A DNA stretch of 64,000 bases from Georgenia thermotolerans (GCF_009193185.1 NZ_VUKF01000017.1:1-64000); one strand, 5' to 3'. Numbered from the stretch's first letter, positions 1 to 9,752 are shown. Numbers and translations are program-made. Notes: generated by a model not told the origin, from the letters alone.

Positions 1-313
1 CCCACCACGCCGCCACCGACACCCTCCGCCGAGCCACCACCGGCAACCCGCGACCGCTACATTGACAACCGCCTCCGGGTGGGGAATTTCAACGAGCACC
101 CCTGGGGAAGATCGGCGAGCGGCATCACCGCGGGCATCTTTGCGGGCTTCTGCGCCAACCGTTGGCTCGGCTCGCCGGCCTCACTTGGAGGAACAGCCCT
201 CACTGCCGCGGCCGGCGCCCGCGGGGCTGGTGGCCGCGAAGGCTCCTCCCTGGTCCCCAGCCGGCGCAGTTCCTCGGCGTCGTCCGGTGAAAGATGGTCG
301 GATAATAGAGGCA
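1..313. other. No gene recognised
   Basis: I see no convincing gene here. A minus-strand frame begins with an ATG that overlaps the stop of the truncated DUF3644 gene (TAATG at about 312-316). Its 85-residue product is rich in Ala, Pro and Arg, shows no family feature and looks like chance GC-rich reading. Confidence 0.4.
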
Positions 314-694
314 TTAGTCGGACAGCCCTGCAGACTCCTGGAGTAGCGGCCGCCAGCCTGCATGGTTTCGCAGCCCAATAATGAACTCGATGTTGGCCCG
401 GATCGGGTCACCGTCCTTGAACTCGAACTTCAAGCACTGAGCGAGGCCCCACGTCTTCTTGGAACCGTCAGGATTCCTTCTGAAGCGGCGCTGGCGACCA
501 GCCTCGCGGTAGAAGATTTCGGCCTTGCGACGCATGCGGCCAGCGTGGAGCAGGTTCTGCCATGCAAGATGCACGTGGGCGATGAAGTCCGAGAAGCTTC
601 GCCGATCACCCGGGCGGTTGTAGAAGTCGATCGCAATCAGCGCCTGCCGTCGCGCCTCTTCCAGCGTGTACTGCCATGCATGGCGCCTAGGCAC
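314..694 (-). pseudogene. Truncated DUF3644-domain gene
   Basis: The 126-residue product resembles the N-terminal part of DUF3644 proteins: an Ala/Leu-rich helix with FYNRP, then HLAWQNLLHA, and a late IEFIIGLRN motif. In the family that last motif normally continues as an IEHR-like helix in a protein of about 300 residues. Here the similarity stops right after GLRN and the frame ends 16 residues later, so the C-terminal two thirds are missing. The start is a GTG at 694 with a GGAG Shine-Dalgarno sequence five bases upstream. It lies 46 bases after hsdR on the same strand, so it is the last cistron of the R-M operon. DUF3644 genes are often seen near restriction loci; the function is unknown. 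Truncation by a past insertion or deletion is inferred. Confidence 0.6.
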
Positions 695-740
695 TAACGC
701 TCCTCCTCTGACGGTCGGACCAATACCCGCCGTCCTGTCA

Positions 741-3734
741 TCATGCGGCCTTCCTGTCGTAGGTCGACCGGAACACCGCGTCAGTCAGCCAGGCCTTGAA
801 GTCCGGGTTGTCGACGAACTGCTTAAAGAGCTGCGTCTCGTCACGGAGCATCCCCTGCATGACCTTCCCGAGGGCGGCGGTCATCGCCAGTTTGGCGTTG
901 TCGGGGTCATTGTTGGCGCGGGCGTTGGCGTAGTCCTCATCAGCGAGCACCCGCTCGGGGATCTCGGTGGTGATCCGGTCCCGGATGCGGTCGGCGTCGT
1001 CCCAGTTGATGTTGCCGAACAGGTCGTTGAACTGGTTGAGGATCTCGGATAGGCGCTCGAGCTCCGGATCGATGCCCCGTCCCCCTCCGCCGGTAGGTAC
1101 TGGCTCCAGCTCCCCCTCGGCATCGGCGAGAGCGATCGAGACCTCCTCGCGCTTCTCGATGCGGTAGGAGTCCATGTCGATCGTCTCGAGGATGCCGGCC
1201 GACAGGTCGGTCTCCTCCGGCGCCGGCAGTTTGGGGATAAGTAGGCCGAGGAAGATCGAGAGCTTCTCCCAGCCCACATTGCTGAACGGCAGCACCAGCG
1301 AGAGGAACGAGTAGGTCCGCACGAACGCCTTGGCCTGACTCTTGAACTCGATCTGCTCGTCCTCGTCGAGCTGCTCGATGTACTCCGCGGCGCAGTGGTC
1401 GAGGATTGGGTCGAGCTGCGACCTGTCGACATTCTCGTCAAGGAACAGCGCCACGAAACGGTCGACGTCCTCGTCCGAGTACACGCCGGCCCGCGCGAGC
1501 GCGCTCTGGAGGTCGTGCAATTTGTCGGGGTCGGTCTCGCCAGCCAGGACGGTGGTCCGGTAGTACGGCTCGAACGCGGAACGGATTTCATCGGCAGTGT
1601 TGGCGAAGTCGAGCACCGCGGTGTCGGTCTTCCCGGGCCGCGCGCGGTTGAGGCGCGACAGCGTCTGCACCGCGAGAACGCTCGACAACGGCTTGTCGAC
1701 GTACATGGTGTGCAGCAGCGGCTCGTCGTACCCGGTCTGGTACTTGTCGGCCACCACGAGGATCCGGTACGGGTCCTCCTGGATGCGGTCCGGGATCTCC
1801 TTCCCGGGGAAGCCGTTGTAGTCGGCCTCGGTGACCTTCTTGCCGTCACGCTCGAAGTCCGAGAACGCCACGATGGCCTTGTACGGACTGCCGCGCTCGA
1901 CGAGGTAGTCGCGGATCGCCTCGTAGTAGTCGATCGCCCGGGCAATGGTCTTGGTCACGACCATCGCGCGTGCCTTGCCGCCGATCTTGTGCTTGCCGAT
2001 CACCTGCGTATGGAAGTGATCGACCATGATCTCCGCCTTCTTGCGGATCGCGGTCTCATGACCCTCGACGTACGCACGCAGCTTCTTCGACGCCTTGGTT
2101 GCGTCGAACTCCGGGTCGTCCTCAACGGTCTTGACCAGCTTGTAGTAACTATCCACGGGCACATAGCCCTGCAGGACGTCGAGGATGAACCCCTCCTGGA
2201 TCGCCTGCTTCATCGTGTACGAGTGGAACGGCCGCTTGCCCACCTCACCGGGAACCGGCTCGCCAAAGAGCTCGAGCGTCTTGTTCTTCGGGGTCGCGGT
2301 GAACGCGAAGTAGGAGGCGTTGGCCGGCAGCTTCTTCTGCTCAACCATCCGCAGCAGCATGTCCTCGGCCGACTCGTCCTCACCCTGCGCTCCCTCAGCG
2401 GACAGAGATCCCGAGAGCGCAGCAGCCGCCTTGCCTGTCTGTGACGAATGCGCCTCGTCGATGATGACGGCGAACTTCCGTCCCCGGTGCTCGGCGCCCA
2501 GGCTCCCCACGATGTACGGGAACTTCTGGACCGTCGTGATGATGATCCGCTTGCCCGCCTCGATCGCGTTCTTCAGGTCGCTGGAATGTTCGGCGTGCGC
2601 GATCGTCGACCCGACCTGGGTGAAGGACTTGATGGTCTCCTTGATCTGACCGTCCAGAATCCGCCGGTCGGTCACGACCAGCACTGAGTCGACGGCGTTC
2701 GTGCCATCGTGCTTCGCCTCGATGAGCTGGTGGGCCAGCCACGCGATCGAGTTCGACTTGCCTGACCCGGCCGAGTGCTGGATCAGGTACCGGCGCCCGG
2801 CGCCGTTCGTCGAGACGTCGGCGAGCAGCCGACGGACGACGTCGAGCTGGTGGTAGCGCGGGAAAATGGTCTTCTGGGACTTCCTGCCCGTCTTCGCGTC
2901 CTTGGTGGTGGTCACTTGCGCGTAGTTCTCGATGATGTCCGCGAGGGACGACGGCGCGAGGATCTGCCGCCACAGGTAGTCCGTCATCAGCCCGTTGGGG
3001 TTCGGCGGGTTGCCCGCGCCGTCCTGGTAGCCCTTATCGAACGGCAGAAACCACGACTTGGGCCCGGCGAGCTCAGCGCAGAACTTGACCCGCTTGTCGT
3101 CGACCGCAAAGTGCGCCAGGCACCGCCCCGGCTGGAAAAGTAGCTCCTTCGGATTGCGGTCGATCTGGTACTGAGCGACAGCGTCCGCCACGGTCTGCTT
3201 GGTGATGTAGTTCTTCAGTTCGAACGTCGCGATCGGCAGACCATTGACGAACGCGACCAGGTCGAGAGACCTGCTGGCGTCCACCGGCGAATAGTGCACC
3301 TGCCGGGCGACGACCCACCCGTTCGCCGCGTGGAGCGCCTCGGCCATCGTGTTCCCCGGCGTCGGGATCGGGTAGTAGAAGTTGATGTGCGGCACAGCGG
3401 CGTGCCCGAACCCGTGCCGCAGAACATGCACCACCCCGCTCTTGGTGATCTCGCCCTGGAGCTTCGCCAGAAACTTCGTCCGAGCGGGGTTCTCCGTTGC
3501 CCACGCCTCCCCCAAGCCGACAGCCTCAGCGATCGCCGGCTGAGTCTGCTGAAGGAACGCAGCGAGCTGCCGGATGTCGAGCCCGTAACCTGGGCTAAAA
3601 GACACCTCGACCTGCTTCTCGGGCGCAACCACCGCCAGTGCTGGGTTGATGATGCCCTGCTTCCAGTTGACGTCGACCATCTGCTTGACGATGAGGGCCT
3701 CCAAGCTCTCCTCATTCATTAGCGTCGCATTCAT
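741..3734 (-). CDS. hsdR: Type I restriction endonuclease subunit R (HsdR)
   Basis: This 997-residue protein is the motor and nuclease subunit of a type I restriction-modification complex, which cuts unmodified DNA after ATP-driven translocation. The N-terminal nuclease region has a PD-ExK-like signature (DLVAFVNG followed by ATFELKN, about residues 155-173). A superfamily 2 helicase core follows, with Walker A (SAGSGKS, about residue 318) and a DEAH box (IIDEAHSS, about 428). The SF2 motor continues through YQTGYDEP and LSRLNRARPGK-type motifs. The length is normal for the family. The ATG overlaps the hsdS stop by four bases (ATGA at 3731-3734), so hsdM, hsdS and hsdR are one operon. No inactivating lesion is visible. 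Confidence 0.96.
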   Translation of the reverse strand: MNATLMNEESLEALIVKQMVDVNWKQGIINPALAVVAPEKQVEVSFSPGYGLDIRQLAAFLQQTQPAIAEAVGLGEAWATENPARTKFLAKLQGEITKSGVVHVLRHGFGHAAVPHINFYYPIPTPGNTMAEALHAANGWVVARQVHYSPVDASRSLDLVAFVNGLPIATFELKNYITKQTVADAVAQYQIDRNPKELLFQPGRCLAHFAVDDKRVKFCAELAGPKSWFLPFDKGYQDGAGNPPNPNGLMTDYLWRQILAPSSLADIIENYAQVTTTKDAKTGRKSQKTIFPRYHQLDVVRRLLADVSTNGAGRRYLIQHSAGSGKSNSIAWLAHQLIEAKHDGTNAVDSVLVVTDRRILDGQIKETIKSFTQVGSTIAHAEHSSDLKNAIEAGKRIIITTVQKFPYIVGSLGAEHRGRKFAVIIDEAHSSQTGKAAAALSGSLSAEGAQGEDESAEDMLLRMVEQKKLPANASYFAFTATPKNKTLELFGEPVPGEVGKRPFHSYTMKQAIQEGFILDVLQGYVPVDSYYKLVKTVEDDPEFDATKASKKLRAYVEGHETAIRKKAEIMVDHFHTQVIGKHKIGGKARAMVVTKTIARAIDYYEAIRDYLVERGSPYKAIVAFSDFERDGKKVTEADYNGFPGKEIPDRIQEDPYRILVVADKYQTGYDEPLLHTMYVDKPLSSVLAVQTLSRLNRARPGKTDTAVLDFANTADEIRSAFEPYYRTTVLAGETDPDKLHDLQSALARAGVYSDEDVDRFVALFLDENVDRSQLDPILDHCAAEYIEQLDEDEQIEFKSQAKAFVRTYSFLSLVLPFSNVGWEKLSIFLGLLIPKLPAPEETDLSAGILETIDMDSYRIEKREEVSIALADAEGELEPVPTGGGGRGIDPELERLSEILNQFNDLFGNINWDDADRIRDRITTEIPERVLADEDYANARANNDPDNAKLAMTAALGKVMQGMLRDETQLFKQFVDNPDFKAWLTDAVFRSTYDRKAA

Positions 3735-5152
3735 GCGTCCTCCATGACGTCTTCGACGACGATCTCGTCGTCGCCTTCCATTGGTGCCTGGTCAAGCCCG
3801 GCGACGACTTCAGCTTCGTCAAGTGGTTGAAGCGCTGCCGCAACTTCGCGCACATCAACCTGACCGGTCACGACCTCCGACTCAAGCCGAGTCCTGAATT
3901 CCACAAGAAGAGCAATTTCCTGCTCTGCCCGAGCCGACAGACTGCGCGTAGCTGCTACCTGTCGCTCGACGGCGCGGGCGACCGCGAACTGCTCTTCGAT
4001 GGGGGGCAATGGGATGCGGAACGCCTTCAGGTCGGCGACAGTGAGAGCACCCTTCGTGCTACCCGAGTCGCTGCTAATTCGCCGAAGTTCCCCGTAGGCC
4101 GCCTTCAGCACCAAAAGCAAATAGTCGCTCACGAGTTGGCTTCGGTCAGGAGTCATATATGCCAGGTGCTGGTTGACCGTAGCCGGTACCTCAAGTAGCG
4201 CCGCCATACCGCGGGTGCGCCCCTGACCTGTAATGCCGACTAGAACACTGCCAGGCGCCACGATGGGCAGATGGCACTCGGCGAGCGCTATGTCCGTGAC
4301 GAATTGGTCCGACTTCCGGACGACACCCTGATTGACCACAGCCGAGTTGAGCCAAGGAAACGACCCGTCAGTCCAATAGGCCGGATTTGAGCGAGCTGGC
4401 GTACTGCCATTCCCAAGCGTTGCGAGGTAGCGCAGAGCCACAACTGACCAGTGCTCCGGGATCACCCGGAGCCACCCGAGCCCCGACTCCTTGACCTTCG
4501 CTGCCGACACGCCGCGGCTAATGGTCTCGCGAATGATTGCTTCTTCTTGTTCCCGCAACAATTTGATCAAGCTTTGCTTTGCAGCGATCGCCCTGTTGAT
4601 CCGCTGGTGCGCGTGGCTGAGGTAGGTGACGATTGCCCGCTGCTCCTCTATCGGAGGCGCGACAAACGGGCTCGTGAGAAACCGATCGTCGGTCAGTTGA
4701 AGCCTGGAGATCCAGATGCCACGGGAACGCTCGCGCAATTCCCAATTGTATGGCTCCGAGCGGACGTAGAAGTGGAGATAGTCAGGGTCAACAAGTCCAG
4801 GTTCGACCTGTCGATACACGCCGTACGCGGTACTGACGATCCCAAAGTGGCGCGACACCCCGAGCCCTCGGCCCCAGGCCCAGAGGGAGTTGATTACGAG
4901 GTCGCCAGGGGACGCAAGCTTGTGGCCGACATAGCTTGCGGCTTTGAACATGGTGACTGCCTGAGACGACCGGGGGACGACTCCTCGCGCAGACGAGACA
5001 GTAAGAAGCTCCTCCTCGCCGGTCGTTGAACGTGAGTCAACGGATCGCAGCACTTGCTTGAACCGCCGCTTGTCCCAATGCGACGGGTAGCGGTCGAGCC
5101 AGGGCAATCCCGCGCCGCTGTACGCCGGATACGGCTTGAGGTTTTGGAACAT
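3731..5152 (-). CDS. hsdS: Type I restriction-modification specificity subunit S (HsdS)
   Basis: The 473-residue product has the two-TRD architecture of type I specificity subunits. Each target-recognition domain starts near a GLPWL or GLGWL-type motif plus an HW motif (about residues 15-25 and 230-240). Each ends in the conserved helix beginning PPIEEQ (two copies), which forms the spacer coiled coils. The two TRDs choose the bipartite DNA target and dock two HsdM and two HsdR subunits. I chose the ATG at 5152, giving MFQNLKPYPAYS, because it overlaps the hsdM stop (TGATG) and because an upstream extension would only re-read the hsdM C-terminus. The target sequence cannot be predicted from sequence alone. 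Confidence 0.95.
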   Translation of the reverse strand: MFQNLKPYPAYSGAGLPWLDRYPSHWDKRRFKQVLRSVDSRSTTGEEELLTVSSARGVVPRSSQAVTMFKAASYVGHKLASPGDLVINSLWAWGRGLGVSRHFGIVSTAYGVYRQVEPGLVDPDYLHFYVRSEPYNWELRERSRGIWISRLQLTDDRFLTSPFVAPPIEEQRAIVTYLSHAHQRINRAIAAKQSLIKLLREQEEAIIRETISRGVSAAKVKESGLGWLRVIPEHWSVVALRYLATLGNGSTPARSNPAYWTDGSFPWLNSAVVNQGVVRKSDQFVTDIALAECHLPIVAPGSVLVGITGQGRTRGMAALLEVPATVNQHLAYMTPDRSQLVSDYLLLVLKAAYGELRRISSDSGSTKGALTVADLKAFRIPLPPIEEQFAVARAVERQVAATRSLSARAEQEIALLVEFRTRLESEVVTGQVDVREVAAALQPLDEAEVVAGLDQAPMEGDDEIVVEDVMEDA

Positions 5153-7116
5153 CAGTGGGCGATCTCCGCGATGAGGTTGTCGGACTCGGCTTCGAGCGCG
5201 CGAATGTCGGCGCGGATCTCGTCGAGAGTGCGCAGTGGGGCTGGCTTGTAGAAGTGCTTGGTGAAGTTGATCTCGTAGCCGATCTTGGTCCTCGACTCGT
5301 CGACCCATGCGTCACGCGCGTAGGGCAGCACTTCGCGGCGGACGAATGCCTCGATGCCGTCGCGCCACTCTCCGGCGGGCTCAAGCAGGGGGATCTGCTC
5401 GGTGTCGCGGAGTTGGGGGTCGGGCATGTAGGAGACGACCCGGGTGGTGCCGCGGAAGTCGGCCTCGAACAGCCCGAGGAATGGGTCCGGTGCGGTGCCC
5501 TTCGGGTGGACCTTGGTGATGGCGGGCGCGGCATTCGGGTGTCGCTTGGCGCCGTCCTTGAGGAGTTTGTTGATCTGGGCGGCGCTGTAGATCGTGTTCG
5601 GGTCGAGGCCCGCCAGCCGCAGGGGCCGTTCGACCTGTACCTTGGAGTACCCGAACTCGGCGTTGACGAATACCTTGGAGCGGTCGCCGTCGTCGCCAGC
5701 GCTCTCGAAGTCGCGGAACGCTTGGAGAACCCGTTCGATGTCGTCGGGTCCCAGTTCGCGGTTCTTGTTGCCGAGGTTCTTGCGTAGGGGCGTGTACCAC
5801 TCGGTGGCGTCGATGAGCTGGATCTTGCCCTTGCGGTGCTCGGGCTTGCGGTTGGTCAGGACCCAGATGTAGGTGGCGATGCCGGTGTTGTAGAACATGT
5901 TGAGCGGCAGGGCGATGATCGCTTCGAGCCAGTCGTTCTCGATGATGTAGCGGCGGATGTTCGACTCGCCCTGGCCGGCGTCGCCGGTGAAGAGGGAGGA
6001 TCCGTTGTGGACCTCGGCGATGCGGCTGCCCAGCGGGGTGTTCTTCTTCATCTTCGAGACCATGTTGGCCAGGAAGAGCATCTGCCCGTCACTGGATCGG
6101 GTGATGAGGCTGAACTCGGGATCGCCGTCGTGGTCGACGATGAAACGGGGATCGATGATTTCCTTCTTGCCGCCCATGCGCTGCTGGTCGGTCGCCCAGC
6201 TCTTGCCGTAGGGCGGGTTGGAGAGCATGAAGTCGAAGGACTTGCCCTGGTAGGCGTCGTTCGAGAGGGTCGAGTACTCGGGGCCGCCGACGAGGCCGTC
6301 GGCGTTTGCGCCCTCGCCCTTGAGCAGGAGGTCGGCGACGGCGATGGCGTAGGTCTCGGCGTTGATCTCCTGGCCGAACAGGTTGGTGACGATCCGCTTG
6401 CCGCTCTTCTTGGCGAGCCCCTGGAGGGTCTCCTCGGCGACGGTGAGCATGCCGCCGGTGCCCATGGCGCCGTCGTACAGGGTGTAGGTGCCGTCGGGGA
6501 TCTGGTCGGCGATGGGGTCGAAGATGAGCCTGGTCATCAGGCGCACCGCGTCGCGCGGGGTCCAGTGCTCGCCGGCTTCCTCGTTGTTGGCCTCGTTGAA
6601 GCGGCGCACGAGTTCCTCGAACACGGTGCCCATGGCGTGGTTGTCCAGCCCGTCTGGGCTGAGGTCGATGGCGGGGTCGAGGAACTTTTCGATCAGCGCG
6701 CCGAGGGCGTCGGCCTTTGCGAGCTTGGGGATCTGCTGGCGCACCTCGAAGTTGTCGATGATGCGCTGCACATTTGGGCTGAACCCGTCCAGGTACGCCA
6801 TGAAGTCCTGCTGCAGGCGGGCTTGTGACGACCGACCACGAAGCTCGCGCATCGTGAACGGGGAGGTGTTCCAAAACGCCTGGCCAGCCTCGGCACGGAG
6901 CGACTGGTCCTGGTCGATGATGCCGGCGTCGTCGAGCACCTTCTTCAAGTCCATGACCTTCTGCTTGCTGGGCTCGAGGACAGCGTCGAGCCGGCGCAGC
7001 ACAGTGAAGGGCAAGATGACGTCGCGGTACTTGCCGCGGACGTACAGGTCGCGCAGGACGTCATCAGCGATGCCCCAGATGAAAGAGGCAATCTTATTGA
7101 CATTGGCGGGGCTCAT
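5152..7116 (-). CDS. hsdM: Type I N6-adenine DNA methyltransferase subunit M (HsdM)
   Basis: The 654-residue subunit methylates adenine within the HsdS-chosen site using S-adenosylmethionine. An N-terminal helical HsdM_N region is followed by the N6_Mtase domain, with a SAM-binding motif I (GAMGTGGML, about residue 213) and the catalytic NPPY motif (LSNPPYGKSW, about residue 300). The C-terminus contains the helical region that contacts HsdS. It is the first gene of the canonical hsdMSR run and overlaps hsdS by one base. Only about 84 bases separate it from the second methylase upstream on the same strand, so read-through transcription from that unit is possible. Confidence 0.96.
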   Translation of the reverse strand: MSPANVNKIASFIWGIADDVLRDLYVRGKYRDVILPFTVLRRLDAVLEPSKQKVMDLKKVLDDAGIIDQDQSLRAEAGQAFWNTSPFTMRELRGRSSQARLQQDFMAYLDGFSPNVQRIIDNFEVRQQIPKLAKADALGALIEKFLDPAIDLSPDGLDNHAMGTVFEELVRRFNEANNEEAGEHWTPRDAVRLMTRLIFDPIADQIPDGTYTLYDGAMGTGGMLTVAEETLQGLAKKSGKRIVTNLFGQEINAETYAIAVADLLLKGEGANADGLVGGPEYSTLSNDAYQGKSFDFMLSNPPYGKSWATDQQRMGGKKEIIDPRFIVDHDGDPEFSLITRSSDGQMLFLANMVSKMKKNTPLGSRIAEVHNGSSLFTGDAGQGESNIRRYIIENDWLEAIIALPLNMFYNTGIATYIWVLTNRKPEHRKGKIQLIDATEWYTPLRKNLGNKNRELGPDDIERVLQAFRDFESAGDDGDRSKVFVNAEFGYSKVQVERPLRLAGLDPNTIYSAAQINKLLKDGAKRHPNAAPAITKVHPKGTAPDPFLGLFEADFRGTTRVVSYMPDPQLRDTEQIPLLEPAGEWRDGIEAFVRREVLPYARDAWVDESRTKIGYEINFTKHFYKPAPLRTLDEIRADIRALEAESDNLIAEIAH

Positions 7117-7200
7117 AGTGTTCCTTCGTCGTTTCGGTCTAAGAGGTGATTGTGCTAGTCAGCACTGACAACGAGGTCGGAGTGGGAGTCGATCGGGATC

Positions 7201-9270
7201 TCACCCGGTCGTCAGATCCGCTCCGTAGCGGACTGCGTTGAGCAGCCCTTCGGTGAAGTTGACAGCAGCATCCGCTACCTGAAGCGCTGTACGGCGGGCC
7301 ATCTCGGCCCCGGCAATCGCTCTAACGATCTGCTCCTGCTCTTCCAGGCTTGGGACCGGGATCTCGAGGTCCTTCAAATTGACGTGCTTAATCGCGGTGC
7401 CCACCTGGAACTTGTTATTCCACGTTCCGGTGAGGGCCACGGCTAAGTACGCAGGCAGCAGCACGTTCGTGTTCACTGCCAGGATCCAGACCTGGTTCGA
7501 CACCGCGTAGCCACCAACTGTGTCCACAGCGGCCTGAACACTGTGCCGTGTGGTCACAAGCACATCGCCCGGCTGGGTGAGCTTCGCGGGGTCAGCGATC
7601 CCCGGGGCCGGGCGGTGCTCGGGCAGCCCTTCGCGCAGGTGACTTGGGCGGATAACTCCCGTGGGAGTGTCCCCCTTCTCTCCAGGCACGACCGACCCTC
7701 GCCGGAGTTCGCACACCGAACCGAACTTCAGAAGGTCGCTGAGTGAAAGCACCCGCGTTCCGTCGAAATCGATCGGGGGGAGTGTTCCGCCGTTACGGGT
7801 CGCAGCCGCGTCGAGCGCCCGATTCAGAGCCCCCTCTGCCCGACGCGCTTCTGCCGCGACGTCGACGTCCTCGAGTGCGACGTCAGCCAACCACCGCCTC
7901 GGAGTGAGGTTGGCGCCCTCGTTGAGTAGATCGGCGATGGACACGTCCACGGCTCGGATCTCGTCCTTCTCGAGTGACGCGTCAATGAACTTCACGGCCT
8001 CAGCAGTCGTTCTCGGGACTCGAAGTACCCAGACAAACAGGGGTACCGACGTGTAGGTCAGTAGGTTGCTGGGGAGAGCGATGACTGACTCGACGCAGCC
8101 GGCGCTCACGAGACCACGCCGAATCGAGCCCGCGTGCGCTCCCCGGAACAGTGGGCCACCGGCCTGCAGTACGTAGGCACGGCCTTCCTGCTTCAAATGC
8201 GCGATCGCGTCCTGGAGCCATGCGAAATCCGACGCGCCGCCGTTTGGTGTCCCGAACTGCCAACGCTTGTCCCAGTCCGCGAGCTTCTCGGTCAGTCGCA
8301 TCCCGAACGGTGGCTCGGCGACAATAGCGTCGGCACGTCCGGCCGGCCACGGGTCCGTCTCAAACGTATTGGCTTGCGCGAGGTCTGCGTCAATGTCCGC
8401 TAGGTACGCCCGCTGCTGCGCGATCGTGAGAACGCTTCGGACTCTCTCGCGGCCAATCAGCTGGGCGTTCGGGTGCGCCTGGTGAACCGTGAGCAGCGCC
8501 TCACTGATTCCACATGCCGGGTCATAGACGGACGTTAGTTCACTAACAGGCTCCAGCAGAGCGAGCACCTCCGGCATGGCGGAGTGGAGTCCGGCGTGGG
8601 ACTTCGCCCCGACGAGGTTGGTGCGGGTTGCCAGGGACGCCAGGACCTGCGCGGTTGCGGAACCAACGGCGCCCGACTCGCCGCCGCGACGGGCCTGCGA
8701 ACGGGTCACGCGCACCAAGACTGCGGAAGCAGCATCAGGGAGGTCGTTTTCGGCCATGGAGTCGACGGTGTCAATCAGCTGTCGGATATGCCCCCCATGC
8801 AGTTCATCGCGCGGCCACTCCCCCTCAAGGAGTTCGCTGGCTTCGGGCGCGGCCGAGCGAGCGCCGTGGAGAAGCTGGTCGAGCAGGTGCGCGGCGCGAG
8901 GCGAACTAGCGCCCGAGCGCGCCTTGCCCCAGAGGCTCTGGACCGTGCTGTTCGAGAAAGACAGCTTGCGAATGACGAGCAGGGTCAGGACGAACCGGCC
9001 GAACGACTCGGGCTCAAGGACGCCTCGCAGGCTGTCCATCGCGGACCACAGAAGGTCACTCGAAGTCACCTCGCGAACCCGCTTGCCATTGTCTCGCAGC
9101 CATCTCACTACTTCGTCGTAGTCGTAGAGAGGCCGCGCGGTGGTTCCACCCGTCGGTGTCGGGAACGTGTCCTTGTGGCGATCGCGCCAGTTGGCGACCG
9201 CGGCAGGGCTCACGCCAGCGAGGCTGGCGATGTCACTAGCCCGAATGACCCGCTGAGCCTGAGCGGTCAT
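7201..9270 (-). CDS. HTH-containing N6-adenine methylase with S-like C-terminus
   Basis: This 689-residue protein combines three parts. The N-terminus is a helix-turn-helix (ASDIASLAGVSPAAVANWRDR). The middle is an N6_Mtase-type domain with motif I DPACGISEALL (about residue 249) and a catalytic loop AEPPFG (about residue 315). The C-terminus resembles half of a type I specificity subunit (VPSLEEQEQIVRAI, the PxxEEQ helix). It may therefore carry its own DNA-recognition domain. The usual catalytic tetrapeptide is NPPF/Y or DPPY; Glu in the first position is unusual, so methylation activity is uncertain. The ATG at 9270 overlaps the NYN gene stop (TGATG). The NYN gene and this gene form one unit upstream of hsdMSR. 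It could be a defence methylase or a regulator using a methylase fold. Confidence 0.85.
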   Translation of the reverse strand: MTAQAQRVIRASDIASLAGVSPAAVANWRDRHKDTFPTPTGGTTARPLYDYDEVVRWLRDNGKRVREVTSSDLLWSAMDSLRGVLEPESFGRFVLTLLVIRKLSFSNSTVQSLWGKARSGASSPRAAHLLDQLLHGARSAAPEASELLEGEWPRDELHGGHIRQLIDTVDSMAENDLPDAASAVLVRVTRSQARRGGESGAVGSATAQVLASLATRTNLVGAKSHAGLHSAMPEVLALLEPVSELTSVYDPACGISEALLTVHQAHPNAQLIGRERVRSVLTIAQQRAYLADIDADLAQANTFETDPWPAGRADAIVAEPPFGMRLTEKLADWDKRWQFGTPNGGASDFAWLQDAIAHLKQEGRAYVLQAGGPLFRGAHAGSIRRGLVSAGCVESVIALPSNLLTYTSVPLFVWVLRVPRTTAEAVKFIDASLEKDEIRAVDVSIADLLNEGANLTPRRWLADVALEDVDVAAEARRAEGALNRALDAAATRNGGTLPPIDFDGTRVLSLSDLLKFGSVCELRRGSVVPGEKGDTPTGVIRPSHLREGLPEHRPAPGIADPAKLTQPGDVLVTTRHSVQAAVDTVGGYAVSNQVWILAVNTNVLLPAYLAVALTGTWNNKFQVGTAIKHVNLKDLEIPVPSLEEQEQIVRAIAGAEMARRTALQVADAAVNFTEGLLNAVRYGADLTTG

Positions 9271-9752
9271 CACGCCACCACCCCGTCGATAACAGGACCG
9301 AAGAACTGGACCGTCGGGCACAGCACACGCTGCGCGGCCAGTCGGAGCTGGGCGGAGAGCGCCTCGGGGCGGGCAATGACGGTCGTCGTGATGTTGCTTC
9401 CAGCGAGGGAAGCAATCGCGGCCGCGAAGATGCCGTCACCGGAGACGATCACGACCTCCGTAAACCGCTCGTCGACGTCCTCGGTAAGCACATCAAGCAG
9501 GGCCAGGTCCGCACCGTCCTGACCAAGGCGCGCCACATGCCGCACGTGGCACCACGCAGCGCGCGCGGCCAGGAGGTTCTGCGCGTGGCTCGTGCCGACG
9601 ACAACGAGCTCGTTTTCGCGCAGCCCGAGTAGCGTGTCCAGCTGACTGGCGACCCAGCGGGTCGCCTCGCAGGTCACGTAGCGTCGACCGAGGTAGTTCT
9701 CGATGTCCACGAGGACCAGCCGACGACCGACAGCTCCGAACTCGCGCTCCAT
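9270..9752 (-). CDS. NYN/PIN-like nuclease domain protein
   Basis: The 160-residue product has the acidic pattern of the NYN (PIN-like) RNase fold: LVDIEN near residue 16, GQDGADLALLD near residue 80, and VVIVSGDGIF near residue 106, followed by a short-helix hydrophobic core. NYN proteins are metal-dependent nucleases, mostly acting on RNA. I prefer the ATG at 9752 (GGTAGG six bases upstream). A GTG at 9845 overlaps the predicted -10 element and is unlikely; an ATG at 9782 is possible. The gene is coupled to the HTH methylase by a TGATG overlap. The pairing suggests a two-gene module in which the methylase marks or senses DNA and the nuclease is the effector. That role is inference. Confidence 0.8.
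   Translation of the reverse strand: MEREFGAVGRRLVLVDIENYLGRRYVTCEATRWVASQLDTLLGLRENELVVVGTSHAQNLLAARAAWCHVRHVARLGQDGADLALLDVLTEDVDERFTEVVIVSGDGIFAAAIASLAGSNITTTVIARPEALSAQLRLAAQRVLCPTVQFFGPVIDGVVA

Noticed and set aside
57-314. An 85-residue minus-strand ORF overlapping the DUF3644 fragment stop
   Set aside because: The TAATG overlap is suggestive, but the product is low-complexity and has no ribosome site or family.
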